DNA from: Setaria digitata
Taxonomy: Eukaryota; Nematoda; Chromadorea; Rhabditida; Setariidae
Length of the DNA: 64,000 nt
NCBI GenBank assembly: GCA_003640385.1
Contig: RCAB01000126.1
Span: 62,001 to 126,000 of the forward strand
Direction of reading: 5' to 3'
A program made the translations under genes and the position numbers. Below are positions 49,993 through 62,259 of the stretch, piece after piece; position 1 is the stretch's first letter; the number at the start of each line of letters is the position of its first letter. The notes beneath the pieces were generated by a model, which was given only the letters and a program-made list of their open reading frames with translations, had not been told where the DNA came from and did not search any database.

Positions 49993-52900
49993 CTCACCGA
50001 CAAAGTAATGAAATTATCACTCCTTCAAATTAATGATTTCCAATTATATATCTATACATATATATCTAATTTATTACAATTTCTCAATAGATAAAATGTT
50101 GGAAAGTTGTATAATAATGTTAAGAACAACGAATATTAAACGTGTAATTAAAATACAAATAGGAAATAATTTGATTTAAAAATACTTTGTTCAAAATGTC
50201 TTGGTTCCCTCTGTTTTTCGGTCATAAGTGAATCATCCAACGAAACCAATTTGTTGGGTCTAACTATCATTGTTCGATTGTTCTCAGAAAATTACAGGTA
50301 GCAATTATGAGCGATTGGATTGCAATTTGAAGGTAAATTCATTTTAAAAGAAGGATGAAGAGAGAGCAAATTCTCGGCAATGTTAATGTTAAAACAAGTG
50401 TTCTTTCGATCGATAGTATTCATTTTTTAAAATTGATCCTCAGTGACTGATCGTAAACTATCACACTGATAATCACTGGCTGATAAGTGATAATGAGCAA
50501 GCTGAATGCTCTTTTTTACATGTTTTTTTTTTTTTTGTTAAAGTGTTAGCAACGTATGCTTTGAGTACCCAAAACACACATTGCTAATAGCTTATAATAA
50601 ATTACTCAGTAATTTGAAATTATTATATGAAATAGATTACTAATAAGCAAATAATTAATGGAATTTAAAGATTAACACTTAATAATTTCCTATAAAATGA
50701 GTACAGTGTTAAATATTTGCGCAGCTGACATTATCATTCCAACAGTCTCATCTAAATATGCCTTTTTTTTTTTTTTTTTTCTAAATTTCACTGATAACTA
50801 ATTTTATCACATAATATATGATATATCAAATATATCTCATGAGCAGCAGCTCCATCTCCTACCTATTTTTTCTTCATTACCGCGATGTTACAGGGTTTTC
50901 AAGTTTGTTCAAATATCATTTACCATCTCAGAGCAGTCATTTATCAATTCATCCATCTTTCAGACAAACATAATATACTTGCTATTCTAAGATTTTTCAA
51001 TTTTCGTTCAAATTAATTTAAAACATTTTTCCTTTTTGCATATTATAACAATAAAAAAAAAAAAATGTCTCACCTTTTCGTTTGGAATTTAAATAATGAA
51101 TCAAATTCCTAAATTTTTCAAACATTTTATCAAACAACTATTAAATTAATAACAACCTTAATCAGACAGGTGAAAATAAAGCACTTCCGATAACATTACA
51201 AATTAATTAATTAAACATGAATATGCAGCAAGAGACAACACATAATTAATAATTATCGGCTGATAATTAATGAAAAAAAAAAAGGAATTGATAATATCTA
51301 AGGAAAGTGATAAAAATAAGATGAAATGCTGTCATGGTAACAGCAGTGCTCAACGTTAAAACGCTTAAAAATTTCTTTAACTTCACCTTTTTTTTTTTTT
51401 TTTAAACAAAAGTTTTAGAAAATTTTCGAAAAAGAGGTCAAATCGAATGAACTAGAATTAAATAAAATACTTTCATAATTCTATTCACAAATTTTATGAC
51501 TTAAATGACATGTGTTAAACATGATTTACGGACAAGAATGATATGATAACGATATATGATGGTATGTACTCATATAGATCGGTAGTTATATGGTTTCTAT
51601 TTATGATCAGATAATATACTAATGAAGGTGTTAAATTTATCACTGATCTTTTTAGCCCATTAATTAATTAAAAAAAAATGCTGGAAAATGAGACAGCTAA
51701 TAATTAATTGTTGGTGCACAAAAGGACCAACCATGCATTCATTAATCCTCACTCAAAATAAGCAAGCTTAATTAGCAATAAGTAAATGCCTCTGAATAGA
51801 AATACCTGATAAATGGGTTCGCCAACATGGAGTTACGGGTTATATGAAATGGTAATGATNAATATAAATGCCTCTGAATAGAAATATCTGATAAATGGGT
51901 TCGCCAACATGGAGTTACGGGTTATATGAAATGGTAATGATTATAATTACTGCAAATTTAACAAAAAATAATTTGCTTATACTAAAAGGCCCACAGCAGT
52001 ACATATTAAAAAAAAAAGGTTGATGAATTAAAGAATTAAGTTGCAAGTGAAAAAAAAAAAAAGGATATTATGAAGTTATTTTACTTCAACCATTGACATT
52101 ATTATGTGTACCAATCAGTTCGAAGCACATATCATCATAATAATAAACACAATATCTGAAATAATAATAGTAATAATAATAAAACTATATTAGATTTGAT
52201 TTGAAATAATAAGAATAATAACAATAAAATTATATTAGATTTGAAATGATTTTTAGTACAATATGTTTTTCTTTTTTTTAAATTATGCAATTGTGCAAGA
52301 AGTATGAATTATGACAGAAAAGAAACGAAAAAAAAAAGAAAGATTTAAAAAGGGGAAAATTTCGAAATTTCCAACAAAAAACGAAGAATTAACCTACTCC
52401 ATTGAATTAGAGGGAAAAGTTAAATTATTTAAATTTAGATTTTGAAATAATTTACACATGTTCTAAAGAGGAGTGAAATATTTTCACTGTTATACCAAAC
52501 AGCGTCAGCATCATAAATGATGAGAAAATGTGTCGGTCCAAGAGGTATGCACCGTTAATTGAAATGTCATTCGTTTTCAGGTGTTTGTTGTAATTACAAT
52601 TAACAAGAAATGTCACCAAAAATAACCATACCACTTTGCATTATATTTAATTATATCACATATACTTTTTTTTTTTTCAATTATTAAAAAAATACATGAG
52701 CAGAATATATTACATACATATTCTTATTTTCAATAATTATCAAAATCATATCAGTGAAAAATGTGAGACAGAGTTAAGGAATTTTTGAGTATCAGTAAAA
52801 AATTTGATAAATGAATTGTTCGTTTTGAATAACATAAGTGTTAATGATAAACATAAATTTAAATATTATAAAGTTTTATATTTTTCTAGTAGCTTACAGT

Positions 52901-54210
52901 TAGGTTTTACATCTGCTACCAGTAAAACAAATATTTTTATTAAGGTTAAAAAAGAAAAAAAAAAAAAAAATTTCCAGCTCAACAAATATTTCGCGGAATT
53001 TCTCGCAGGCAGTACAGTTGTAGTTGGAGGGAGAAAAAAAAAAACTTTTAAAAGTTCATTAAATTAAAAAAAAAAAAAAAAAAAAAGGTTACACAGAACC
53101 GGTTTCTTGAAAAAAATTTTCTTAGGCAGTAACTCTATGTATGAAAGTTTTTCTATTTAACAGTCTTTGATTTAGAGTTTTCTCGAGAATTATTTTCTTG
53201 AATAATTTCATATTTATGTGCATTAGCTACGCATCACTACTGTGATAAATTTAATCATTTCCTATTGTTGTCACAGCATTTGATATTTTCTTCACAACTG
53301 GCATTCAGTTCAAAAAAAAAAAAAAAAAGTTGGGAATAATTTAAAACAATAACAAAAGTGATATGATGATAAAGCAACAAAATACTAATCAATAAGCGAA
53401 GAGCTTTAAGTACTGTTATTATTGTTACTAAATAATACAAACATCACTTTACCATAATTAATTATTAGATTTATAGCAGTATAATTAATATTAATGACGA
53501 TGGAAAGTTTTAAAATCATTTAAACATCCCATGCATTTTTTGTTTTGCCACTCTGTTCTCACTTTCAATTCCCGACAAGCTTTTGATGTACGAGTATGTA
53601 TGTAATGTGTCAGGTAAGCTTCACACGTACGTATACATACGTATTGTGCGTCATTCTCATTCTCTCATGATATAAAGAAAGGGTAAGCGAAAGAAGAAAT
53701 GTTATGATTTTCAGTTCTACTGGTTATTTATTAATGATAATAACAAAACTACAAACCGAATAGGAAAATATCATGTTGCACTACGAATATAATTTCCTAC
53801 AAATTAGCTAGCAGGTTTAATTTTTCTCTTTCTTACATTGGCCAGTCTAAAAAAAAATTAGCAATGAAAATTGCAAAATATGATACGGAAAAGATCAATT
53901 AATCAGTTATCAGTTACCAGTTTCTTCCTTATCTTTTAAGGATACCATATTTAGATGCAGTCATAGTGATAACAGACGAGGAAGAAATAAAAAGATATAG
54001 CATTAAAATGAAACACTTGTTTTGAATTATTAATAAACAACAAAAAAGAAAACTTTGTTCCTTTTACAAGGAAGTTACATAAAATAATAAAATGATAAAA
54101 GTTTTTTGAAAACATGAGACACCTAGCAACAACTGAGTCCTCCTCATGTATTCAGTGATAAAAAATTATTAGAAAGATTGAATTCGTACTTATTTCAGAC
54201 TGGAGATTTG
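49993..54210. other. 4.2-kb intergenic region between EML (-) and the unknown lysine-rich gene (+)
   Basis: The two genes diverge from here, so it should contain both promoters. The stretch is A+T-rich with many poly(T)/(A) runs, ATA repeats near 52140-52210 and a repeat around an N at 51860. A CACGTACGTATACATACGTA-like palindromic stretch sits near 53625-53645. A 60-codon minus-strand frame at 52452-52634 is somewhat less A+T-biased but has no partner exons. Nothing convincing was found. Confidence 0.5.
51783..51941. repeat. 77-bp direct repeat around an N
   Basis: Copies 51783-51859 and 51865-51941 flank the N at 51860 and differ at one base (AATACCTG/AATATCTG), as at the other N sites. 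Confidence 0.85.
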
Positions 54211-56436
54211 ATGAAAAATTTAAATGGCGCTTTAAGTCGCAGCTTGAGAAAAAATTATATTAAAAATGGATCTCTCTATTCATGCATTCAATTCATTTTA
54301 ATTACTTTCAATCGGTCGAAATTGGAACTGATGGCTGAAATGATAAGAGAGATATCTCCGGCTGGAACGCAAAGTGACGAGAAGCTATTATGTACTGGAA
54401 AATTTGAAAAGAAAAAACCTCTGCTAGTCCCGAAGAAAACTGAAGAAGTCAAGAATCAACTTCCATCTTCTGCCTTACAATTCCTAAAAGGAATCGATCA
54501 CAGTAAGAATCAAACTAAAAAATTTATTTCAAATGCAAAAATATGCACCGAAGCAATAAATAACAGTAGGAAATTCGGCATATTACACGAAGAGAAAACC
54601 GGAAAGCCAAAAAAGCAAAAAGACCAGAAGAAATTGAATGAAAGTGAAAAAGAATTATTGCATAATCATTCGGTAATATACAAAGCGAAAACTAATAATA
54701 ATAAATCGTTTTCAAATTTGGAAAAGTTACAAAAAACTGATGGTGAGACAACCGAAACAGTAGCAAAGCAGGCTTTAAAAACAATATCACGGCTAGAAAA
54801 GCCTCATGAAAGGAAGGGATCGGAGCTAAAACGGAAAACGGAAATCTTGACAATACCGGAATCTCAAAGCAAAACTCTGGATCAGAAAGTTTCGAAAAAT
54901 GTGAAGATGACAGCAAAAAAAATTGATCGTAAAGCTCAAAAAGGATCGCTTCTCCATCGTTGGCATTCGAATTTGAAATTTATTTTAAAAAAATTGCTGT
55001 CTAATTTACGCCAACAATTCTTACAAAATGTAATACTTTCATTGAAACACAAATAATTCCCTTATGCTTGAATTATTTCAAGACTGAGCTAAAAATCCTT
55101 TTGGTTTAATAAATTTTAAATGTGAACTGAGTTTAATTAATTTATGGGCGAGGCTTAATAAGAAAATGCCAAGTTAATTGGATGAGGAAGTTTTTGCGAA
55201 ATAAATTTTCCTAAACTCTGCAATTTCAGGCAGAACATTTTCTATAATATCTGAAATTCAGAATTCCGCTCTGAAGAATGCATTTCAGTTTCAGTACCTT
55301 AAAACAGTTAAAATTTATGAATTATTTCCATTTTTAATTATCAATCCGAATGATTGCGATCACGACTTGCCAATGTTGTACATTACCGAAATGACCGTTC
55401 CGGATGAGGTTTTCGTTTTATGATTTCGCAATTTATTTAAAATATGAATGAATTTTACTCGTAGTAATATCCTTTATCTAAAGATTTCAGAATGAGCTAA
55501 GTTCCATTTTGAAGGTTAAATTATCACAAAAATATTAAAGTTAGAAGTGAACAAATTTCATTACATTATTATGGCATTGGTTTTCTTTTTAGAATTAAAA
55601 AAATAAGTCTGTTTTGTTAATTGGTAATTAGCATAATCTGTAATTTACCCACTTTTAGGGCACAAGAACGAGTAAGAAAAGTTGCCTAGCGAAGTCTAAA
55701 TTAATTTAAATGGCAAAGTAAAAGAGGAGGTATAACTTAATTATTGCCTGATTGCCATATTGCTAGATTGATCTGGATACGGATGAAGATCGAGTGGGCA
55801 AGGTAGAAATAAATGGAAAGCAAATAAATCGTATGGAATTGCTTGGCGGTTCACCGGTTTATTTGCAGGTAATTGATGCTGCTACCTGGACACCATTTCT
55901 GCCAAAGGCCAGGTAGATTATTCTTCATACTAGGCATTTCCAGTCTAAAAAACAATTATTTGCAATTTTTTGGTTTTTTTTTTCCATCGAAAAATAGCTT
56001 ATAAATATTTTGAAGAAAAAAAAAAAAAAAAAGAAAATTAGGAAAAGTATAGCCGAAGAAATTTGCCTTTAGTTCTAGTTCAGACTCTTTCGCCTTAATT
56101 TACAAGTGATTAGCAATTGTGATATGATATAGATCTTATCACTCCTTTCATCTTCTGTTTTCGTTAAAGAACAGGATGACAACTTCGATATCGCATCTTT
56201 GGTAACATGCTAATTGCTAGTTAGTAACAAAATAATCTTTGCTTCTAAAGTAACTGTTGTATTTTAAAGTTATTTTGAAACGTATAGAACAGCTTTCTTT
56301 TTAATGCAATTTTAAATCTGCAAAATCTAAACAAAAGAAATATTATCAATCAATTAAAATGATACTGGTAATCACCAAAATTTTCATTTATACTTTAATA
56401 ATTATTCATTAGATTCATTCCAGGCCCCCACCATGA
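54211..56436 (+). CDS. Unrecognised lysine-rich protein, multi-exon
   Basis: I do not recognise this gene. A very long first exon (54211-55029, 273 codons) follows a TATTTCAG acceptor 12 bases before the ATG, suggesting trans-splicing. If the first exon is read through its GTAATA donor, the frame stops at 55056. Downstream exons 55295-55408 ('IINPNDCDHDLPMLYITEM'), 55767-55912 ('DEDRVGKVEINGKQINRMEL', 'LLGGSPVYLQ', 'TWTPFLPK') and 56424-56436 (stop TGA) join in phase, giving about 363 residues. The N-terminal 270 residues are highly charged, Lys/Ser/Thr/Glu-rich and likely disordered, ending in a basic amphipathic segment ('HRWHSNLKFILKKLL'). The C-terminal 85 residues look globular and acidic. 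No signal peptide is visible from the chosen ATG. The last exon is the weakest part: another acceptor phase would give a longer Cys-ending tail. Confidence 0.6.
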
Positions 56437-57188
56437 AGATAACGAATGTATCGTTCGAGAAATCAATTTGAATTCTTGTTAAGATTTGAAATTCGTACAA
56501 GATTTTAACTCGTCTCCTTTTATTAAATTATAGAGAGATATAAAATTGCTTGGTAACTACAAATACATCACAGTGTTAAATTATCAAAGATTTGCTAACA
56601 AAATTCTTAATGAACAGTCTCAGTCTATTATCGCTATCATATAACTTATCAACAGCCTACAGCTAAATATGCTTATTTTAAACAATCAGTTTAAGTACTG
56701 CTAATGAGTGAACTTGCAAGTATGAATAAATTTTATTTTGGTTGACAATAACAAAAGAAATAAAGCTACTTTAATGAGCTATCAAGTTTTGCACCGAAGT
56801 GAAGAACTGGTTCATTTATTGTTGCTGTGGTAATTTAAATTGTAATTTTTAATTGACAATAAACATATTATCAATCGTCCCTCCATCGAGATTTATTCCA
56901 TTGTCCATTGATGAATATTTCAATTTCATTATCTCATTCCAACTTGTCTACGCACTATCCACTTATTTCATTCGCATTCTGTGACAATTTTAACCTTTTA
57001 TTTTCCATTATTTAAGTTCAGACTATTCAGTCGTCGTTGATTTGTTGATCACTGAACCTGAAATTATGAACTGGATTAATATTATTATTAACTTTTAAAA
57101 TGAAACAAAAATTTCACTTCATTTCACAAGTGATATGTCGTGATGTGAAAATGCAGTGATACTGCTATTTTGAAGAGTTCCAGGTCAC
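56437..57188. other. Spacer before the first ground-like gene
   Basis: A+T-rich, no coding segment seen. GAAGAGTTCCAG immediately before the next ATG is a candidate trans-splice acceptor (exon would start at 57184). Confidence 0.45.
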
Positions 57189-59733
57189 ATGCTGCAACGG
57201 ATTTCCGTTATAATTCTCAGTTTCGGTTTATTTCGAAGTGAGATGATTAATGGGCGATGTATCGGTGAAGATTGTCCCAAAGATTCGACAAGGCTGCGGA
57301 GGTTTCATCTTTCGAGATCCGCAAGATTATCACCAACAAACTGCCGCCATTATCACTGTGAACAAAGAGCTACATTTTGTTCCAGTTGTGAAACTGATAA
57401 TTGCATTATTGATAGCAGTGATTCGTTCAGTGATAATTGCAGGGAATTTTGTTGTAGTCAGGTACCATCGCTTTCCACTACTGGTAGCACTGATAAGAAA
57501 GGTGATATGCATCAGACTGCAACTGATAATGGACAATTATCGACAGACTGCAGTTCGAATTCAGACTTTTCACGAGAAAATTGTGAAACATCTTCAGGTG
57601 CAGCATTAACTTCTAGCAAAACATCATCTGAGGTCGAGTCAACCTGTCCACCTCCACCACCTTGTCCACCACCACCTCCATGTCCCTCACCTCCACACTA
57701 TCCAAACACCTCGAATCTTCAGCGATTCAGTCGTGATAGCGATTCTCATCCCTTGAAAAAGAGCATCACAGCAATACTTCCTAAAGGTGTTCCGGTCATT
57801 CCATCACCCCAGCTGGAATTTCTGACAAGCGGAGGTAACATCGGGTTCGGCAGCACCCGAGATTTACCAAGAATCAGACAACCATCACTCGCACATCCAC
57901 TAGTTCAGGTAAGAAACAATGAATCCGTACATTCTGAAGTAAGGATTCAGAAGCACTTCCAATCCTGAATATGTGATGCATTTTCAATCATAACTTCATG
58001 ATGCAGCTTTTCGCAAATGAACTTTAACTGCTTCTGCTAAGTTCCAATTTGAGTGAAGTTTCAGTCCGACTGTCTTACAAAGTTTCAGGAACCACCTGTC
58101 GATAATTTTCCACCGTATGACTGCTGCACACGTTGCAGTGGTGTGAGTTGCATGCCGAGAAACAATAATGCGGTAATGTTCGGCGCAAGAACCTTCAGGA
58201 CTAGACAAAATCGCAAAACGAAGTGTAATAGTGAAGCGTTGAGAAAATTGATGACGACAGTAAGTTCCTTCGTCCCTTCATCGGCGCCTTTGTTCAATTT
58301 TGAAATTTCGAAAGCCTTTGAAGTTGAATTTCAGCAATGTTCACTTTTTGCTTCCCCTTCACGAACTGCTCGCCTAATTTTTGTGTGAAGATCATACGAA
58401 AATTAAGAAGATACTCTTAATTAAGATACCTAGAATAAAATTCACAATCATGACGGCACCGTCTACTTCATTCTTACGACGATCCAGAAATTCGACTTAA
58501 TTCCCGTACTTCACAACCCATATTAGCAATCAAATTACTCACTCCACTTTCCTTATTTTAGAAATTGAAATATTTCAATCACTAATTGAGTAATCAATCA
58601 ATATCCTATTAATTAGCTATTAGAGTCAAATTTAATTGTTGCCTAATAATTATTAACTAATAATGACAATTGTTAATTCAAAATATTTATATATATATCA
58701 GATATATATATGTATCATTAACAGACTAATAAGGACATTGAACGATAAATAAATAATGAATATGGCATCAATAATAATTAATTAATTTCCAATAACTGAT
58801 AATATTAATGAAAAATAACAACAATAAAAAATAGTAAAACTAACAACTAGTAATAATAATGATAATAATAATTAATATTAAAAACAACAATAATAGACAA
58901 TTATTATTATGCATTGAGGATCGCGAAAAGTAATAATTATTATGCATTGAGGATGACGAAAGGTAATAATCATTATTATTATTATTATTGTTTAGTGGCA
59001 TTATTAATTTAATGATTATGATTATTTATCAAAAAAAGAAATAATATTCATTTACCATTACATTATATTATGAAATAATATGCTGTTATTACATTGTCAA
59101 TTAATGGCATCGAAAATATTTTTTTGGTTTTAATTTGATTTATTAAATCTAAAGGCAGTAGACACAGAAGGCACTCATGTCTTTCTATCGATGCATTGAG
59201 GATAGCGAAAGGTAATAATCATTATCAAGTTTGTCGGCACAATGGAAGTTGTTATTGCATAGTTTGTAATCGCATTCCAAACAGGTTGAGAATGAAAATT
59301 CGAATGTCTTTGTTAGTGTGAATTGGGTGCATATTGAAATTCGAAGTTTGATTCTGTCTTAAGGAAAGTTAGACAAGAGGCAAGAGTGAAACTGTGTTGT
59401 CAGGAAAAGTGATCCTTCCTTCCTCCTCAAGTAGTGATTATTGAATTCATGATGGAAGAATTATAATATAGTAATTGCTGTTACTTAGTTTGAATTTATT
59501 TTTTGCTTAAAATGAAAAAGAAGTGGTGAAGAGATTTTTTGTAGCATATCAGAAGGGATCCATCAGTTTCGAAACGAGCAATACAGCAAGCAGCCGAAGT
59601 GACATTCTCGCGACAGTTTAATGTCATCTGCTCTCGAGGTGATTTTAGTTATATCACTCGAACCGCCAACTACTGTGAAGTATCTTTTCGAGGTACCGCA
59701 TGCTATGCCTTTACTGTTTTTAATGCTAAGTAA
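57189..59733 (+). CDS. Secreted proline-rich ground-like domain protein (gene A)
   Basis: This is a 359-residue protein in three exons: 57189-57908, 58089-58259 and 59545-59733, all phase 0. The ground-like domain is a nematode domain related to the C-termini of hedgehog-like secreted proteins. It is seen here as 'TKCNSEALRKLM' at the end of exon 2 and 'FNVICSRGDFSYITRTANYC' plus 'RGTACYAF' in exon 3, giving the expected Cys pattern. Residues 1-20 are hydrophobic and fit a signal peptide ('ISVIILSFGLF'). A Cys-rich region (about 24-90) and a CPPPPPC proline block (about 150-170) precede the domain, with a second small Cys cluster ('CCTRCSGVSC') in exon 2. The start is the first ATG after an acceptor-like TTCCAG. 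Such proteins are secreted, often by hypodermis or glia. Intron 2 carries a three-copy 27-bp repeat. The domain call is firm; the exact role is not known. Confidence 0.88.
58911..59219. repeat. Three copies of a 27-bp sequence in intron 2 of ground-like gene A
   Basis: GCATTGAGGAT followed by a variable two-base step, then CGAAA(A/G)GTAATAAT, occurs at 58911-58937, 58944-58970 and 59193-59219. The first two are near-tandem. The third lies about 220 bases downstream. ATT repeats follow the second copy. Confidence 0.8.
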
Positions 59734-59860
59734 AGTATCACTTAATCACCGGAAGTTTTATCTGTTACTTTGTATAATAGTTTTTGCTGACTTTGGATTT
59801 TTCTCAAATTAAGCAATTCGTTATTGTAATTAATTTTCTACAAGAAAATAATTCACATGG

Positions 59861-59866
59861 AATAAA
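59861..59866 (+). terminator. Candidate polyadenylation signal of ground-like gene A
   Basis: AATAAA lies 128 bases after the gene A stop. It is plausible by position only. Confidence 0.4.
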
Positions 59867-60909
59867 ATGCGAAGTAATCAGATGATATATGTAGCATCAG
59901 TTTCTTGTCACAGCGAAAGTAAAAAGAGAGAGAAAAAAAAAAAGGCGAAAATCAGTTGGCATATGTCAAGTTTTGATTTGCGTGAAATGATTTAATTCAA
60001 ATTTAGTTTAAAATAAATAGAAACTTTCATTAGTCGTTAAAGTAAAATCTTAAATTTTTGATAGCATTTTTTACAAATATCAATACTGAATTATTTGCTG
60101 CTTATTTCAAACAGTTTGAATTAAATTGTTTTAATAGCTAATAAACGCTGAGCGGTTTATGTATAGTTAACATAGAAAGTTTTTTTTTAAACTGAAATTT
60201 ATTTTAAATACGGTAATTTTAGCTTTTCCAGTTGTATAGTTTCGAAAATTACAAACAATCCAACATTGTAATATAACATCAGAAAAAGTTTATTCACTGA
60301 AAGAATAAATTCTTCGTGATTTTGTGGAATTTTGCATGCATATCTATTGACATTGTTGGACAACTATCACACATTAATGTTTATAAAATCTCAAACAAGA
60401 AATTCAACTGTAACAATTTCAAGGTCAATTGCTTTCTTCCATCTTTTGGAAATCAATTTTAAGAAATTTTCAATTTTGCTCATTTGCTTGTCATGCAGCA
60501 TTTATCTGATTCGAATATGTATGAGTGGATTTAACAAACAGGTTTTACTAATTTAACCAAATAACAATTGAGAATGACAATGACAATGATGATAATGGTG
60601 GAAATAACAATGAAAATGATAAAGTGATATGATGATGATGATATAGGGATGGTAACGACAATAATGATAATGATAACGAAGGTGAAATGACAATAAATTT
60701 CAACGACATAAATGAAAACAAAGCACTTTCAGGCAGCCTTTCTTAAAAAAAGAAAATGTTCATTGTAGTAATAAAGCTTCAACCATAATTTTACTTATAC
60801 TAATCAATTAGCAAATATCAAGTTAATTACTTTTTAAATAACATCAATTACAACACAGCTCAATTTACAATTTTTGAACTTTCATGCCACAAGCCTATAT
60901 ATTACTAAA

Positions 60910-60924
60910 CCCCCCCCCCCCCCC
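60910..60924. repeat. Run of 15 C residues
   Basis: An uninterrupted poly(C) tract lies in very A+T-rich DNA; it is the only long G/C homopolymer noticed in the window. Confidence 0.9.
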
Positions 60925-62259
60925 ATTATTTCAATTTCAATTTCACTGCAAACTAATTTTGATCGCTTTTAAATTTACCGGTTCTTCCTGTTTTATTTCA
61001 AAGCTTTCTCTTTGTTTTTTTTTTACTTCCTTTCGAAAATCGCATTTCAATCGTTCCATTCGGCATTGAGTATTTTGTTTACTTGTGGAAGGAAACTTCT
61101 AAAAAAAAAAAAAAAAAACTTAAAATTTCCAAGTATGAAGTCAAAGTCAAGTGAGCATATATGAAATTTCATGCATTTGAAAGTTTCTTTTAGCATCTCA
61201 AGACTTTTTAACAGGCTGTTCTAGTAAAAGAGATAAGAGGATACTGCTAGTGATAAGACAAGCGAAAGAATTTATTAAAATTTTTAATCTAAAACATTTA
61301 TCAAATAAACTGGAAATTATCTGTAAATTTTTGCAGTTTTGCCAACTTTTGCAACATTTCAAAATTTTTAAATTTCATCGGATAAAAAAGTTTGCCAAAT
61401 TTCTAAATAAATGCCTTTCCTTTTGTTGGAAGACAAGTAAAACTTTTCTAACCTTGAGAGAAATTTTAATTGCATTCGAAAAAGGTGTGCATCGATATAT
61501 CTCTTTGTCAGAATACTACAATTCAATGGCATTATTTACATCGAACATATAAAATTTGGTAAATTGACAACAAAACGATTCGCTTTTTATTTTTCATTCC
61601 TTCTTAATTTGATTTTTGGTCGAAGTTTTTGCTGTTCATGATTTAAAAGGCGGCTACTGCTCAATCGTCGTATCTTTTCTAGACAGTAGTAGCGGTAGTA
61701 GTGAGCATCTCATTCTTATCTTCTATTATTATCGCAATTAAAATTAACTTAAAAGCATATTTAGTAGTTCATTTCCAGTGTTCTTTTCTGATTATCTGCT
61801 AACAGACATGTATGCGAAACAAACTTCATTAACATTGCTAATTAAAAGGAAATAATTTGCATAATTTTGTCATATTTCAAAGCAGTATGATGTTAGGGTT
61901 TCTCCTGTAATTTTGCTATTCCGCATACCATTTCACAGCAATCAATTAGCAATTTGTATTAATTACTGATAAGGATACTAATAGGCACTGATTCTAGAAT
62001 ATTTTTCAAAGGAAAGGAATAGCTTAGTAGGGAGAAATTAAACAATTCGGTTTACCTGACCTCACTGAACCGAAACTAGTCAATAGTTTGTATTTCATCA
62101 AATCAAATATCAACCACGTACGAGCCTGAAATTTATTTTTCAATCAAATTAACTTTTGGCGCTTGAAAAAGACGAAACTGGAAGCAACGCTAGAAATGAT
62201 TGTTTATGTACTTTACGTCTTCACGTGAACTGAATATTTGTGTCTGTCTAGATCTCAAT

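Larger units (their letters stand above)
59734..62259. other. Spacer between the two ground-like genes
   Basis: An AATAAA at 59861-59866 may end gene A. Beyond it are AAT/GAT microsatellite-like stretches (60560-60710), a run of 15 C residues at 60910-60924 and poly(A)/(T) tracts. A 100-codon frame at 61250-61552 starts at GTG and has no recognisable features. TGTCTGTCTAG just before 62260 is an acceptor for the next gene. Confidence 0.5.

Noticed and set aside
52452..52634. Minus-strand 60-codon frame with hydrophobic stretches
   Set aside because: It has no clear ATG at its start, no partner exons or splice context, and sits in intergenic A+T-rich DNA. Base bias is slightly less extreme, so it is only worth a glance.
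57250..57609. Overlapping 119-codon plus-strand frame inside ground-like gene A
   Set aside because: The main frame carries the signal peptide, the Cys pattern and phase-0 junctions into the ground-like domain; this is a shadow frame.
60332..60556. 74-codon plus-strand frame between ground-like genes
   Set aside because: Low-complexity Leu/Ile/Phe/Ser content with no splice context; consistent with chance in A+T-rich DNA.
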